Part shown: positions 25,279 to 34,009 of the stretch, piece after piece
Layout: the number at the start of each line of letters is the position of its first letter
Position numbering within the stretch: position 1 is the first letter of the stretch
From: Singulisphaera sp. GP187
GTDB taxonomy: Bacteria > Planctomycetota > Phycisphaerae > Phycisphaerales > SM1A02
Reading direction: 5' to 3'
NCBI GenBank assembly: GCA_945871915.1
Contig: CAMBXO010000006.1
Coordinates: 86,560-150,559, forward strand
DNA length: 64,000 nucleotides
Translations under genes and position numbers: made by a program
The notes under the pieces: model-generated
The model's database searches: none
What the model was told of the DNA's origin: nothing
Seen by the model: only the letters and a program-made list of their open reading frames with translations

Positions 25279-26229
25279 TGGAACGGAGTGCATGGACTGT
25301 TCGATCGATTGCGTTTGCGATGTCGGCGCCCCTCGTTCCTTGGCTCGATTCAACCACGCTTTCGATTCGGTTAAGTCACCAGCCTTGAGAGCGTTTTCCG
25401 CGGCTCGCAGACACGGTTGCCACCCCGCCAAAGGTGCAACCGCCACACGCTTCCACGTTTCGGCTGCATCGGCAGGTTTGCCGGCGCTCGATTGCGCACG
25501 TGCAAGGCTTTCAAGCACAGCTGCGGGCGCGTCCGGCTGAGACGCATCCACCATGATCACACGAATGGCTCGATCGGGATCACCAGCCTCAATAAGAAAA
25601 TCCGTGACCGCCAATCGAAGCGCCGCGTCATTGGATTTCAGCGAGAGAGTTGCCATGGCTCCGTCACACGCTTGCGGCTTGGAACCCATGGCCAACAACG
25701 CTTGAGCTCGATTTAACTGCACGGTTGCGTCGAGTGGCGCCAGTGCACACGCTCGGTCTGCGGCAGCAAGCGATTCCGGCAACGCACCCAACGCTCGGAG
25801 TGAAATCGATCGATGAAGGGCATGCTGCGGATGTCCGGGCTGAAGCAACTCGGCAGTATGGTGTCGCTCCTCGGATTGCCGCCACTGCCGTGCGGCGGCT
25901 GCAGTGATTCCAGCAACGCTTTGTAACCCAGGACTTTGCGGCGAGAGATCAGCCGCAAGTGCATAGGCCTGTGCAATCAGAAGGGGGTCCGCCTTCGCCG
26001 CCATCCGGGCTCGGCCGAGCATTTCCGCAGCCATGGAACTTTCCGGTAATGACCGCTGCAGACTCTCCGCGGCAAGTAATGCTTCTGAAGTTTTGCCCGC
26101 ATCAATGAGTCGCTCGATGGATTCAAGCGCTCGCACCGTCTCCGTGGCGGTGGGTGGTCGCGAGCCGGGAGTCCGATCGTCGCAATGCTGCAACAGAATC
26201 ACGGCTGTGACCGTCATCAATCGTGCCAT
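25267..26229 (-). CDS. TPR-repeat lipoprotein
   Basis: From ATG 26229 the protein is 320 residues long, with a hydrophobic signal ending LLQHC, which may be a lipobox. The rest is a superhelix of tetratricopeptide-like repeats: alternating Ala/Leu-rich helices with phrases such as AEMLGRARMAAKADPLLIAQ and ALAPLDATVQLNRAQALLAMG. Such proteins scaffold protein complexes; the partner is unknown. An earlier in-frame ATG at 26253 would overlap the valS start. The short gap to valS contains the symmetric GATAGGAT/ATCCTATC sequence, which could act as a shared -10 region. Confidence 0.75.
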   Translation of the reverse strand: MARLMTVTAVILLQHCDDRTPGSRPPTATETVRALESIERLIDAGKTSEALLAAESLQRSLPESSMAAEMLGRARMAAKADPLLIAQAYALAADLSPQSPGLQSVAGITAAAARQWRQSEERHHTAELLQPGHPQHALHRSISLRALGALPESLAAADRACALAPLDATVQLNRAQALLAMGSKPQACDGAMATLSLKSNDAALRLAVTDFLIEAGDPDRAIRVIMVDASQPDAPAAVLESLARAQSSAGKPADAAETWKRVAVAPLAGWQPCLRAAENALKAGDLTESKAWLNRAKERGAPTSQTQSIEQSMHSVPSTQ

Positions 26230-26236
26230 GGCTGGA

Positions 26237-26242
26237 TAGGAT
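26237..26242 (+). promoter_or_regulatory. Candidate -10 hexamer of valS
   Basis: TAGGAT ends 9 bases before ATG 26252. Its reverse complement reads ATCCTA toward the divergent TPR gene, so the site could fire in both directions. Confidence 0.3.
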
Positions 26243-26251
26243 CGGCGTCTC

Positions 26252-29200
26252 ATGGCTCAGGCTCCCGCACATTCCGCCGCAACGACCGACGGAGCACCCG
26301 ATTCCGGGGGGCTTGCGAAATCCTACCTCCCATCTGACAACGAGCCTCGCGTGTGGGCGTTGTGGCGAAAGGCAAATTGCTTTGCGTCGCAACCAGATTC
26401 CGGTCGGCCGCCCTATTGCGTGTTCATTCCACCGCCCAATGTCACCGCTGCATTGCACCTTGGCCATGCCCTGAACAATTCGTTGCAGGACGCACTGTGC
26501 CGCCACGCACGCATGAAGGGCATGGATGTTCTGTGGATGCCAGGCACCGATCACGCGGGCATTGCTACGCAGACCATTGTGGAGCGTCGGCTGGCGCTCA
26601 CCGGAAAGCGGCGCACCGATTTCACTCGAGACGCATTCGTCTTGCAGGTGCAGGCATGGAAGGACGAATATGAGGCAACCATCCTGAGTCAGTTGCAGGA
26701 AATGGGAGCCAGTTGCGACTACGCACGCACTCGATTCACCATGGATGCAGTCTGTGCGGCCGCCGTGCATGAAGCCTTTTTCCAGTTGTTCAATGAAGGA
26801 CTGATTGAGCGAGGCCTGCGATTGGTGAACTGGGATCCGGCGACACGCACTGCGTTGGCCGATGACGAAGTGGAAATGAAAGAGGTGGAGGGGCGCATGT
26901 GGCTCTTGCGATATCCACTCGAAGATGGACAAGGACATGTCACGGTGGCCACAACAAGGCCGGAGACCATGCTTGGTGACACGGCCGTTGCCATCCATCC
27001 GCGTGATCCTCTCGCGGCGTCTCTACGTGGCAAGCGTGTTCGACTTCCGATTGTGGGGCGAATCATTCCGATTGTGGAAGATGACTTTGTGGTCAGACCG
27101 GTTTCTCGCGGAGGCGATCCAGCCGATGCCAAGGCCGCCGTGGCCACTGGGTTTTTGAAAGTTACTCCTGCGCACGACCCCAATGACTGGGAGATCGGCC
27201 GTCGACATGGGTTGGCGGTGATCAATGTGCTTGGTCCAGATGCCACCATCAGTGATCGCCACGGATGGAGTGATGTTTCAAGTGAAGCACGCGTGATGAT
27301 TGGTTTGAGCCGCGAGCAAGCTTGCAAGGCGGTGGTGAAGTGGTTTGCCGACCATGGGTTGCTCGAAGGTGAAAAACCGTGGAGTCATGCGGTTGGTCAC
27401 AGTGAACGAAGTGGGGTGGCGATCGAGCCGTGGCTCAGCGAACAATGGTTTGTCAAGGTGACGGATGACCGTATGCGTGGCGCGGCCCTTCGCGCGATGG
27501 ATCCATCTCAGTTTGAAGGAACGTCTCCAGCAGGGACCGCCGTTGGTGATGGTCAAATCAAATTCTTCCCTGCTCGGTATGCCAAGACCTTTCAGCACTG
27601 GCATGAGCATTTGCGAGACTGGTGTATCAGTCGGCAATTGTGGTGGGGACATCGCATTCCAGTGTGGAGTCGCGCCGCCGCAGGAGAAGCCGCCGCCATC
27701 GGCGCCGCTGCCAAGGTGGGTGACATGGTTGCCGTGCCGTCGCCGTTTGCAAGAGGTGGTGCAAGTCACCGCGTCCGAAGGCGTGACGATGGATCCATGG
27801 AGGAACTGGTCTGTCTGTCTGAGCGAAGTGCGGCTCTCTCGGCGGAATTGGAGCGAGCAGGATTTGTACAGGATGCCGATGTGCTGGACACGTGGTTTTC
27901 TAGTGCGCTGTGGCCCTTGAGCACGCTTGGATGGCCCAACCCAAAGGCCGTTGGCATGGAAGGACTGTTGCAGCGATACAACCCAAGTGCGGTGCTGAGT
28001 ACCGCTCGGGAAATCATCACGCTGTGGGTGAGTCGAATGACCATGTTCAATCGATACTTTCTTGCGGGCAAGGTGCCGTTTCGCCATGTGTTGATTCACC
28101 CTGTGATTCAAGATGGATTCGGTCAACGCATGAGCAAGAGCTTGGGCAACGGATTGGATCCGCGTGATGTCATTCACTCGCATGGCGCCGATGCATTGCG
28201 TTACACGCTGCTGGACATGACCACCGACACGCAGGATCTTCGTGTGGCGGTGGACATGATCGATCCGCACACGGGCGAGGCGTTCACTCCGAAGTTCATT
28301 CGCTCGCCAAGCGGGCATCAAGTGGCCGCGCCCATTCAGACAAGCCCGAAGGATTCCTCTCTCACGATGGTGAGTTCGTATGGTGCCGCAAGCGGATTGG
28401 CGACACCGACGGAGTGCCAGCCGGTCGCTCGCAACACCAGCTCGCGGTTTGATCTTGGACGCAACTTTGCAACCAAATTGTGGAACGCCACGAGGTTTGT
28501 TCTGGCCAATACTCCCGCACCCGCTTCGCATGTGAAGGTTTCCACCCGTCCATCGCTTGATCGGTGGATGCTTTCTCGTGTGGCGCGAGCCGTGCATCGA
28601 GCCGATGCAGCACTGACCGAGTATCGCTTGAGTGAATACGCCGCAACGTGCTACGACGCACTGTGGAGAGATTTTTGCGATTGGTATTTGGAGGCGGCCA
28701 AGCCCTCAGCCAAAGGCGACCCAGAGCGTCAAGCCGTCATGCTGATCACGCTCGACGCCATCGTTCGGTTGTTGCATCCCGCGATGCCCTTTGTCACGGA
28801 AGGCTTGTGGAGTGCGTTGCAAGCCAAGCGAAATTCGCAGATTGCAGGCATCTCGCTTCCGCCCTCAGAGATTCTTGCGGTTGCCGCGTGGCCTCACGCG
28901 GATGTGTGCCTGATTGATCCAGCGGTCGAGAGAGAATTTGAACGCATGCAATCGCTGGTCGAAGTGATTCGCACGGTGCGAGGTGAGCGAAATGTTGCGC
29001 CTCGCAAAAAGATTCGATTGTGCGCGAGTTCCCATGTCAAGACCATCTGCGATGCGAGCGATGGTGTGGTGGAAGCCATGTGTGGACTTGAGTCCATCGT
29101 TCCGCCCACCGCGACTCGCAGTGCGGGGTCCGCTGCATTTCCGTTTGAGGGAGAGGAGTGCTGGTTGGATGGTCTTGTGGAACAGGTGGATGTTTCGGCT

Positions 29201-29392
29201 GAGCGTTCGAGGCTGTCCAAAGTGATTTCGGAAAGGCGCCGCGCGGCCGAGGGGTATCGAGGCAAACTTTCAAACAGTGGTTACCTTGCCAAAGCGCCGC
29301 CGCAAGTTGTTGAGGAGACTCGAGCCATGTTGCAGGCGGCGGAAGCGGATTGTGCCGCTGCAGAGCGAGCCTTGAAGGCATTGGATTCTTGA
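26252..29392 (+). CDS. valS: Valine--tRNA ligase
   Basis: This 1046-residue class I synthetase has the HIGH motif as HLGH (residues 69-72) and KMSKS as RMSKS (about 626-630). The CP1 editing domain lies between them (TTRPETMLGDTAVAIHP, then TPAHDPNDWEIGRRHGL, typical of ValRS). The anticodon-binding domain and a C-terminal coiled coil (ERSRLSKVISERRRAAEGYR) complete it. A Ser/Thr-rich insert near residues 690-720 is unusual but in frame. The protein charges tRNA-Val and hydrolyses mischarged Thr-tRNA. Its stop overlaps the next ATG (TGATG). Confidence 0.97.
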   Translation: MAQAPAHSAATTDGAPDSGGLAKSYLPSDNEPRVWALWRKANCFASQPDSGRPPYCVFIPPPNVTAALHLGHALNNSLQDALCRHARMKGMDVLWMPGTDHAGIATQTIVERRLALTGKRRTDFTRDAFVLQVQAWKDEYEATILSQLQEMGASCDYARTRFTMDAVCAAAVHEAFFQLFNEGLIERGLRLVNWDPATRTALADDEVEMKEVEGRMWLLRYPLEDGQGHVTVATTRPETMLGDTAVAIHPRDPLAASLRGKRVRLPIVGRIIPIVEDDFVVRPVSRGGDPADAKAAVATGFLKVTPAHDPNDWEIGRRHGLAVINVLGPDATISDRHGWSDVSSEARVMIGLSREQACKAVVKWFADHGLLEGEKPWSHAVGHSERSGVAIEPWLSEQWFVKVTDDRMRGAALRAMDPSQFEGTSPAGTAVGDGQIKFFPARYAKTFQHWHEHLRDWCISRQLWWGHRIPVWSRAAAGEAAAIGAAAKVGDMVAVPSPFARGGASHRVRRRDDGSMEELVCLSERSAALSAELERAGFVQDADVLDTWFSSALWPLSTLGWPNPKAVGMEGLLQRYNPSAVLSTAREIITLWVSRMTMFNRYFLAGKVPFRHVLIHPVIQDGFGQRMSKSLGNGLDPRDVIHSHGADALRYTLLDMTTDTQDLRVAVDMIDPHTGEAFTPKFIRSPSGHQVAAPIQTSPKDSSLTMVSSYGAASGLATPTECQPVARNTSSRFDLGRNFATKLWNATRFVLANTPAPASHVKVSTRPSLDRWMLSRVARAVHRADAALTEYRLSEYAATCYDALWRDFCDWYLEAAKPSAKGDPERQAVMLITLDAIVRLLHPAMPFVTEGLWSALQAKRNSQIAGISLPPSEILAVAAWPHADVCLIDPAVEREFERMQSLVEVIRTVRGERNVAPRKKIRLCASSHVKTICDASDGVVEAMCGLESIVPPTATRSAGSAAFPFEGEECWLDGLVEQVDVSAERSRLSKVISERRRAAEGYRGKLSNSGYLAKAPPQVVEETRAMLQAAEADCAAAERALKALDS

Positions 29393-30570
29393 TGAAACAC
29401 GTGATCGCCGTCAATCTTGTGCTGGTGCCTGCGTGGTGGTTCATCGGTTGCACCTCTGAGGCGGCAACTCCGCTCTCGCGAACCCTGCCAAGTCCGGCAG
29501 CCGTGGCCGATCCGCCGCGGGTTCCTGCCACAGCGCCGCCAAGTCCCGGGGTCGTTCGTTCAAGCACCGTGTGGAGTGATGGTGGAATTGCGGGCGTTCG
29601 TGTTCGAACCGAACACTACAACTTGCACCTTGCGTTGAAGGACCCAACCTTCCGCGACATGCTGCCTGCCTATATGGAAGCCTGCCACTTTGCGTACGCC
29701 ACGGTTCTTGGCGAACTTCCAATTCCCAATGACCAACTCGAGTTGTACATCTTTTCCTCTCGTTCTCCGTGGGAGGAGTGGACCAAGAACACGCTTGGAA
29801 AAGATGCAGACATTTATCTTGGGCTTGGGCGTGGCGGTTTTACGGCCGATGGCGTGAGCGTGTTGTATGACCTCGGTCGCGTGGACACGCTGACCATCGC
29901 CGCACATGAGGGGTGGCATCAATTCAGCCAGAAGTCGCTCAAACATCCGTTGCCCACCTACTTGGAAGAAGGTCTTGCATGCTGGATGGAGGGAACGCGG
30001 CTGTCTCGAGATGGCGTGCCGATGGCGTTCAAGCCGTGGAAGAATTTTGAGCGGTGGACGGAATTGCGAAACGCATTTCGAGATGAGAATCTTATTTCCC
30101 TTGGCGAGTTGCTCGAAACATCTCCCCAATTGTGTTTGCAAAAGGGAAAGAATTCCTTACTCACCTATTACGCGCAGTGTTGGGCGCTGATTCACTTTCT
30201 GCATGATGGTGAGCAAGGCAAGTATCGCCCATCGTTGCTGCGCCTCATGAAGGACGCGGCCGAGGGAAAACTTGCGGCAAAGTTGGCTGGGAGCCGAGCC
30301 ATTGCCAATCCGATTCTTCGAAAGAAAGCGGTTCAAAGTCGCACCGGCAACGGCGTAATGCTGGAGTATTTCAATCCTGATTTCTCGGCTCTCAAAGGGG
30401 AATATGATCGATTCGTTGTGGAGGTTTGTAAGCGGGGTGCAGGGGACAGAATCTTTCGAGGCGAAAGCCCACTCACCGCGGCTGCGGCGGATTCGAAACC
30501 ACTCGTGACGCAACCACCCGCAGCGCAACCACCAGCGATGCAACCTCCAGCGACGCAGCCTCCGAAGTAA
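29392..30570 (+). CDS. Putative zinc-metallopeptidase-like lipoprotein (HExxH)
   Basis: This 392-residue protein has a lipoprotein-type signal ending WWFIGC. The central AAHEGWHQF contains HExxH (His172, Glu173, His176). About 15 residues later LPTYLEEGLACWMEG supplies the acidic residue expected of gluzincin metallopeptidases, similar to DUF1570-type proteins of planctomycetes. It may be a cell-surface peptidase; activity is inferred. The C-terminus ends in short Gln-Pro-Pro repeats (30506-30567), probably a flexible tail. It overlaps valS by TGATG but is unlikely to be functionally linked. Confidence 0.75.
   Translation: MKHVIAVNLVLVPAWWFIGCTSEAATPLSRTLPSPAAVADPPRVPATAPPSPGVVRSSTVWSDGGIAGVRVRTEHYNLHLALKDPTFRDMLPAYMEACHFAYATVLGELPIPNDQLELYIFSSRSPWEEWTKNTLGKDADIYLGLGRGGFTADGVSVLYDLGRVDTLTIAAHEGWHQFSQKSLKHPLPTYLEEGLACWMEGTRLSRDGVPMAFKPWKNFERWTELRNAFRDENLISLGELLETSPQLCLQKGKNSLLTYYAQCWALIHFLHDGEQGKYRPSLLRLMKDAAEGKLAAKLAGSRAIANPILRKKAVQSRTGNGVMLEYFNPDFSALKGEYDRFVVEVCKRGAGDRIFRGESPLTAAAADSKPLVTQPPAAQPPAMQPPATQPPK
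30506..30567 (+). repeat. Short imperfect tandem repeat encoding QPPA units
   Basis: About four 15-base units, each encoding a variation of T/A-QPPA, form the last 20 residues of the HExxH lipoprotein. Length variation between strains is likely. Confidence 0.6.
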
Positions 30571-30605
30571 ACGGCCCGTCACCCGAAGGTGCTGCCAAAT
30601 CAAAA

Positions 30606-30692
30606 AGGTGGGGAGGGGATTCGAACCCCTGAGGCCCTTTCAGGCCTAGCCGATTTCAAGTCGGCTGCGTTCAACCGCTCTGCCACCCCACC
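30606..30692 (-). tRNA. tRNA-Ser (UGA anticodon)
   Basis: Read on the minus strand, the 7-bp acceptor GGTGGGG/CCCCACC, the D arm TGGCAGAGCGGTTGAA, an anticodon stem GCCGA/TCGGC with loop CTTGAAA, a long variable arm (GGCCTGAAAGGGCC) and the T arm with TTCGAAT form a class II tRNA. The anticodon TGA reads UCN serine codons. The base in the discriminator position is T rather than the usual G of tRNA-Ser, and CCA is not encoded. A TAGCAT hexamer 11 bases upstream (30704-30709) may be its promoter. Confidence 0.93.
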
Positions 30693-30757
30693 GATGCGCC
30701 TGCATGCTAACGGTGTTGCCGAAGTTCAAGAATGGAAAGAACTCCGTTGGCCGCGGG

Positions 30758-31378
30758 TTAGACACTCGGCTGGACCAACGCCCACGCAAGAAGCAAACAT
30801 GCGATCAATGATCCGGCGGCAATCGTGGTGGCAAAGACAAGCCACAGGTGCAAGCGTCCTTGCACTCGCTCCATAGCCTCGTCGTGACTTCGCGTCTGCT
30901 CCAAAATTCCCTGCAACGCATCAGCATTGCGACGCTGCCCCGTGGAAAGGTCTCCAATTCCCTGACTCAAACTGGTCACACCGTCAGCCACACGTTGCGA
31001 GGCCTGATGATTTAAGTCCAGCTGTTGCTGCACAAGACCAAAGGTGTCCGTTTGTCGCCCAACACCATCGGCAATGCGACGAAGCGTGTCTTCAATACTC
31101 TGATCTCGCAGCCGCTGTTGCACCAAAGCCGAACCGATGGCCTCGCCAAGGCGAGCCTGCTGACGAGCGATTTCTGGAAGACTTTGCAAACTGTCAGGCA
31201 ATTTCTCAAGGAGCGGAAGCACGCTCAGGCGTTCCGTGGCGTCATGACGCAGATGATCCGCGATGGCAATCAGCGCTGTTGCAACGGCGCTGGAATCCGG
31301 GGTGTGCCGAACGGGCGCGGCTTCCTGAACCTCGGGCGATCCCACAAAAAGTCGACGCATAGATGCAAGCAGGCTCAT
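30758..31378 (-). CDS. Tail-anchored coiled-coil membrane protein
   Basis: This 206-residue protein has a short basic N-terminus and a long helical, Gln-rich central region (about 60-170, with heptad-like runs such as ADGVGRQTDTFGLVQQQLDL). One transmembrane helix lies close to the C-terminus (LWLVFATTIAAGSLIACLLL). The topology is that of a tail-anchored protein with its bulk in the cytoplasm. No family is recognised. TACACT lies 9 bases upstream of the start, and the divergent btuF-like gene begins 53 bases away. Confidence 0.65.
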   Translation of the reverse strand: MSLLASMRRLFVGSPEVQEAAPVRHTPDSSAVATALIAIADHLRHDATERLSVLPLLEKLPDSLQSLPEIARQQARLGEAIGSALVQQRLRDQSIEDTLRRIADGVGRQTDTFGLVQQQLDLNHQASQRVADGVTSLSQGIGDLSTGQRRNADALQGILEQTRSHDEAMERVQGRLHLWLVFATTIAAGSLIACLLLAWALVQPSV

Positions 31379-31387
31379 CGCCGAAGC

Positions 31388-31393
31388 AGTGTA
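31388..31393 (-). promoter_or_regulatory. Candidate -10 hexamer of the tail-anchored protein gene
   Basis: On the minus strand TACACT ends 9 bases before the ATG at 31378. The divergent importer gene has TAGCAT 27 bases further on. Confidence 0.35.
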
Positions 31394-31416
31394 GCGGCTA
31401 GGAATGCACGGTTCAG

Positions 31417-31425
31417 TGCTAGCAT
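31417..31425 (+). promoter_or_regulatory. Extended -10 of the BtuF-like gene, leaderless type
   Basis: TG-C-TAGCAT is an extended -10 element. Its hexamer (31420-31425) ends exactly 6 bases before ATG 31432. The 53-base gap is too short for a cobalamin riboswitch. Confidence 0.45.
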
Positions 31426-31431
31426 CGGCGC

Positions 31432-32247
31432 ATGCGCTGCGTGTCTCTGCTGCTTGCCCTTGTCATGATCGCAGGGTGCGGGAAATCAGAAAAAGAGGCT
31501 GCGAAAGGTGCCGCCTCCGAGCGAGGTGAGATCACACGTATCGCATCCTTCTCCCCGGCCATCACCAGTTCCCTTATTGCGTGCGGCTGGCGAGAGCGAT
31601 TGGTTGGCCGCTCGCCGTGGTGTCGCGGTGCGGACGATGTGCCGGTGGTGGGGTCACTGTATGAAGTCGATCTTGAGCGACTGGCCGCAGCGAACCCGCA
31701 AGTGATTTTTGTGCAACGCAGCGCTTCGGGCGTTCCACCCTCGCTGAACCAGGCGGCCATGGAACGAAACTGGAGAGTTGTTCAGATTCCTGCGACCACG
31801 CTTGCAGAAGTTCGATCGCTTGAAGAGGCGATCGGAGTGGAAATCGGTGAAGAGCCAGCGGTGGAGACCTTGCGGCAACGGTGGAACGCAGCCTTGGCTC
31901 CCTGCGAAATGGCTCGGGAACGATCCCCGTGCGTGTTGCTCTACTCGGCGCAACCGTTGCAGGCGTTTGGAGCGACGTCGTACCTCGCAGAAATCTGGCA
32001 AGCGTGGGGTGGCCGCGTGTTGCCTGCACGAGACATGGATTCCGTCTTGCGGCTCGAAGACCTTTTTGCTTTATCGCCTCGCAGCGTGTTGCTGGTGGGT
32101 TCTCCCGATCACGCACTCGCACACGCATGTCAGCAGCAGTCCGTTGTGTATGAAGTCATTCCGTATCCGGGCCTTCTTCGACCGGGACCAGAGTTGCTCG
32201 AAGCATTGGAGTCGTGGCGTTCAAACGGAAAGAGCGTTTCGCCATGA
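31432..32247 (+). CDS. BtuF-like periplasmic binding lipoprotein of an iron-complex/cobalamin ABC importer
   Basis: This 271-residue protein has lipobox MIAGC (Cys16). The two-lobed helical-backbone binding-protein fold is visible from ITRIASFSPAITSSLIACG, then LVGRSPWCRGADDVPVVG, DLERLAAANPQVIFVQ and C-terminal LFALSPRSVLLVGSP. This is the BtuF/FecB class III family. The following permease and ATPase complete the importer. Ligand choice among vitamin B12, haem and siderophores cannot be read from this sequence; the CRG motif in SPWCRGADD resembles BtuF-type proteins. Confidence 0.85.
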   Translation: MRCVSLLLALVMIAGCGKSEKEAAKGAASERGEITRIASFSPAITSSLIACGWRERLVGRSPWCRGADDVPVVGSLYEVDLERLAAANPQVIFVQRSASGVPPSLNQAAMERNWRVVQIPATTLAEVRSLEEAIGVEIGEEPAVETLRQRWNAALAPCEMARERSPCVLLYSAQPLQAFGATSYLAEIWQAWGGRVLPARDMDSVLRLEDLFALSPRSVLLVGSPDHALAHACQQQSVVYEVIPYPGLLRPGPELLEALESWRSNGKSVSP

Positions 32248-33236
32248 GCGGAACCGTTCGCCGCGGATGGTGTGTGCTCCTAGTGGCGTTGGTGGCGTGT
32301 GTCGTGGCGCGCCTACTGGTTTCACGATCACTTGACGGAGGGTTGGATATTGGGTGGAGTGAAACCGCGCTGCCGTGGCGCGTGGGCGCCATCGTGAGCG
32401 CGAGCGCGGCTGGCGCAGCGTTGGCCCTCTCTGGAGTGTTTCTACAAACGCTGCTTCGCAATCCTCTTGCCTCGCCATTTGTCCTAGGTTTAAGCGGCGG
32501 CGCGCAAGCCGCCGTCTCCGTAGCAGCGGTGGTGGCGTGGAAAACCGCAAGCGAATTCCCCCAACAAATGCAGTGGATGGTCGGCACGGTGGGCGCCATC
32601 TCGGCGCTGCTGCTTTGTGTGATGTTTGGTCGATCACGGGACCGAGGGCTTGACCCAATGAGTCTCATTCTTGCAGGGGTGGTGGTGGCCGCCATGACTG
32701 GAAGCATTGCCACGCTGTGTGAATGGTTGCTCCCACCCAATGAGCGAGCAGGCGTTTTTGCCTGGTCGATGGGTCGAATTCCTGAAGCACCTGATCGAGC
32801 GGTGTTGACGGCACTGCTCTTGGTTCTGATGGTTTCATTCTGGTTCTTCCAGGTTCGATCGCGAGACCTCGACGCAATGCAATTCAGTGATGATGAGGCC
32901 AGGTCGATTGGAGTACGTTTGAATCGCCAGCGGTGGAGCCTGATCGTGGCAAGCAGTGCGCTCGCTGCGGTGGCCACGGCGCTCTGCGGCCCTCTGGCCT
33001 TTGTTGGATTGGTGGCTCCACATGCGGCTCGAAGTTTGCTGGGGGCTTCTCATCGTCGCCTCCTGATCGGTAGCGTGGTGGCGGGTGCGGCGCTCCTTGT
33101 GCTTGCGGATGCCGTGCGGTCCATCATTCCGGTGCAAGGTGGTCGCCTGCCCATCGGTGTGGTCTGTGCGTTGGCGGGCGGTCCGGCGTTTCTGTTCTTG
33201 TTGCGGCGTGGCGCCGGAAGGATCTGGCAGCAATGA
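32244..33236 (+). CDS. FecCD/BtuC-family ABC importer permease
   Basis: This 330-residue inner-membrane protein has about nine to ten transmembrane helices. FecCD-family motifs are visible: SGVFLQTLLRNPLASPFVLGLSGG near residues 75-100 and GPLAFVGLVAPHAARSLLG near 255. ATG 32244 overlaps the binding-protein stop by ATGA; an in-frame ATG at 32214 would overlap more and add a charged tail. It dimerises to form the import channel for the ligand bound by the preceding lipoprotein. Confidence 0.9.
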   Translation: MSGTVRRGWCVLLVALVACVVARLLVSRSLDGGLDIGWSETALPWRVGAIVSASAAGAALALSGVFLQTLLRNPLASPFVLGLSGGAQAAVSVAAVVAWKTASEFPQQMQWMVGTVGAISALLLCVMFGRSRDRGLDPMSLILAGVVVAAMTGSIATLCEWLLPPNERAGVFAWSMGRIPEAPDRAVLTALLLVLMVSFWFFQVRSRDLDAMQFSDDEARSIGVRLNRQRWSLIVASSALAAVATALCGPLAFVGLVAPHAARSLLGASHRRLLIGSVVAGAALLVLADAVRSIIPVQGGRLPIGVVCALAGGPAFLFLLRRGAGRIWQQ

Positions 33237-34009
33237 GTGTGCAAGCAGAATCTCTTCGCGTTGAACTTGGAGAATTTGTCCTCGGTCCGCTCTCCTTAGA
33301 GTTTCCAACCGGTAGCGTGACAGCGATTGTGGGAGCCAATGGCTGTGGAAAGACCACGCTGCTGCGAGCGGTGTGTGGGGTGCAGCAACTTGCCTTGGGA
33401 CATGTGCGGGTAAACGGATGCACGGTTCACTCCATGCACGAGGGCAAACGTGCGGCTCGCATGGCGATGGTTGTTCAGCGGCCGACTGTTCCGTTTGGAC
33501 TTTCGGTGCGAGAAACCATTGAACTTGGTCGGCTCACATTGCCGCATGCACCATCTGCGATTGACCGGGCTCTGCATGAAACAGGGCTCACGGAATTGCA
33601 ACATCAATCGGTTGCCACACTTTCTGAGGGGCAACGCCATCGAACAGCCTTTGCTCGCGCACTGGCTCAACGCAATCCGGAATTGCACATGGTGACCATT
33701 GACGAACCAACTGCATCGCTGGACCCTGTGTGGTCTGTTGCCATGTCAGCGTTATTGCCAACGTGGGCAGCCGAAGGCGTGGCGATTCTGGTGGCCACAC
33801 ACGACTTGGCTTTTGCTGCGGCGTGTTGTGATCGCGCCGTGTTGCTGGACCGCGGAGCCGTGGTTGAAAGTGGTGCAATCGAAACAGTCTTGACCCAAGA
33901 GAAACTGTCCATGCTCTTTGGAACCCGCTTTACGACGGTGCATGGCCTCACGGCGATACCTGTTCCAATGCCTTGGTGGCCCGGGCGGACTACCATGGGT
34001 GCCAAGTGA
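33233..34009 (+). CDS. FecE/BtuD-family ABC importer ATPase
   Basis: This 258-residue ATPase has Walker A GANGCGKTT (near residues 35-43), a slightly unusual signature LSEGQRHRTAFARAL in place of LSGGQ, Walker B LHMVTIDEPTASLDP and the H-loop THDLAFAAAC. ATG 33233 overlaps the permease stop by ATGA. It completes the three-gene importer. The Glu in the signature is seen in several BtuD/FecE-type proteins. Confidence 0.9.
   Translation: MSVQAESLRVELGEFVLGPLSLEFPTGSVTAIVGANGCGKTTLLRAVCGVQQLALGHVRVNGCTVHSMHEGKRAARMAMVVQRPTVPFGLSVRETIELGRLTLPHAPSAIDRALHETGLTELQHQSVATLSEGQRHRTAFARALAQRNPELHMVTIDEPTASLDPVWSVAMSALLPTWAAEGVAILVATHDLAFAAACCDRAVLLDRGAVVESGAIETVLTQEKLSMLFGTRFTTVHGLTAIPVPMPWWPGRTTMGAK

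Noticed and set aside
27278..28597. A 439-residue open frame antisense to valS
   Set aside because: It lies inside the intact valS gene and shows no family motif or start signal.
31379..31431. A cobalamin riboswitch upstream of the BtuF-like gene
   Set aside because: The divergent gap is only 53 bases and is filled by two promoter hexamers. A cobalamin riboswitch needs about 200 bases.
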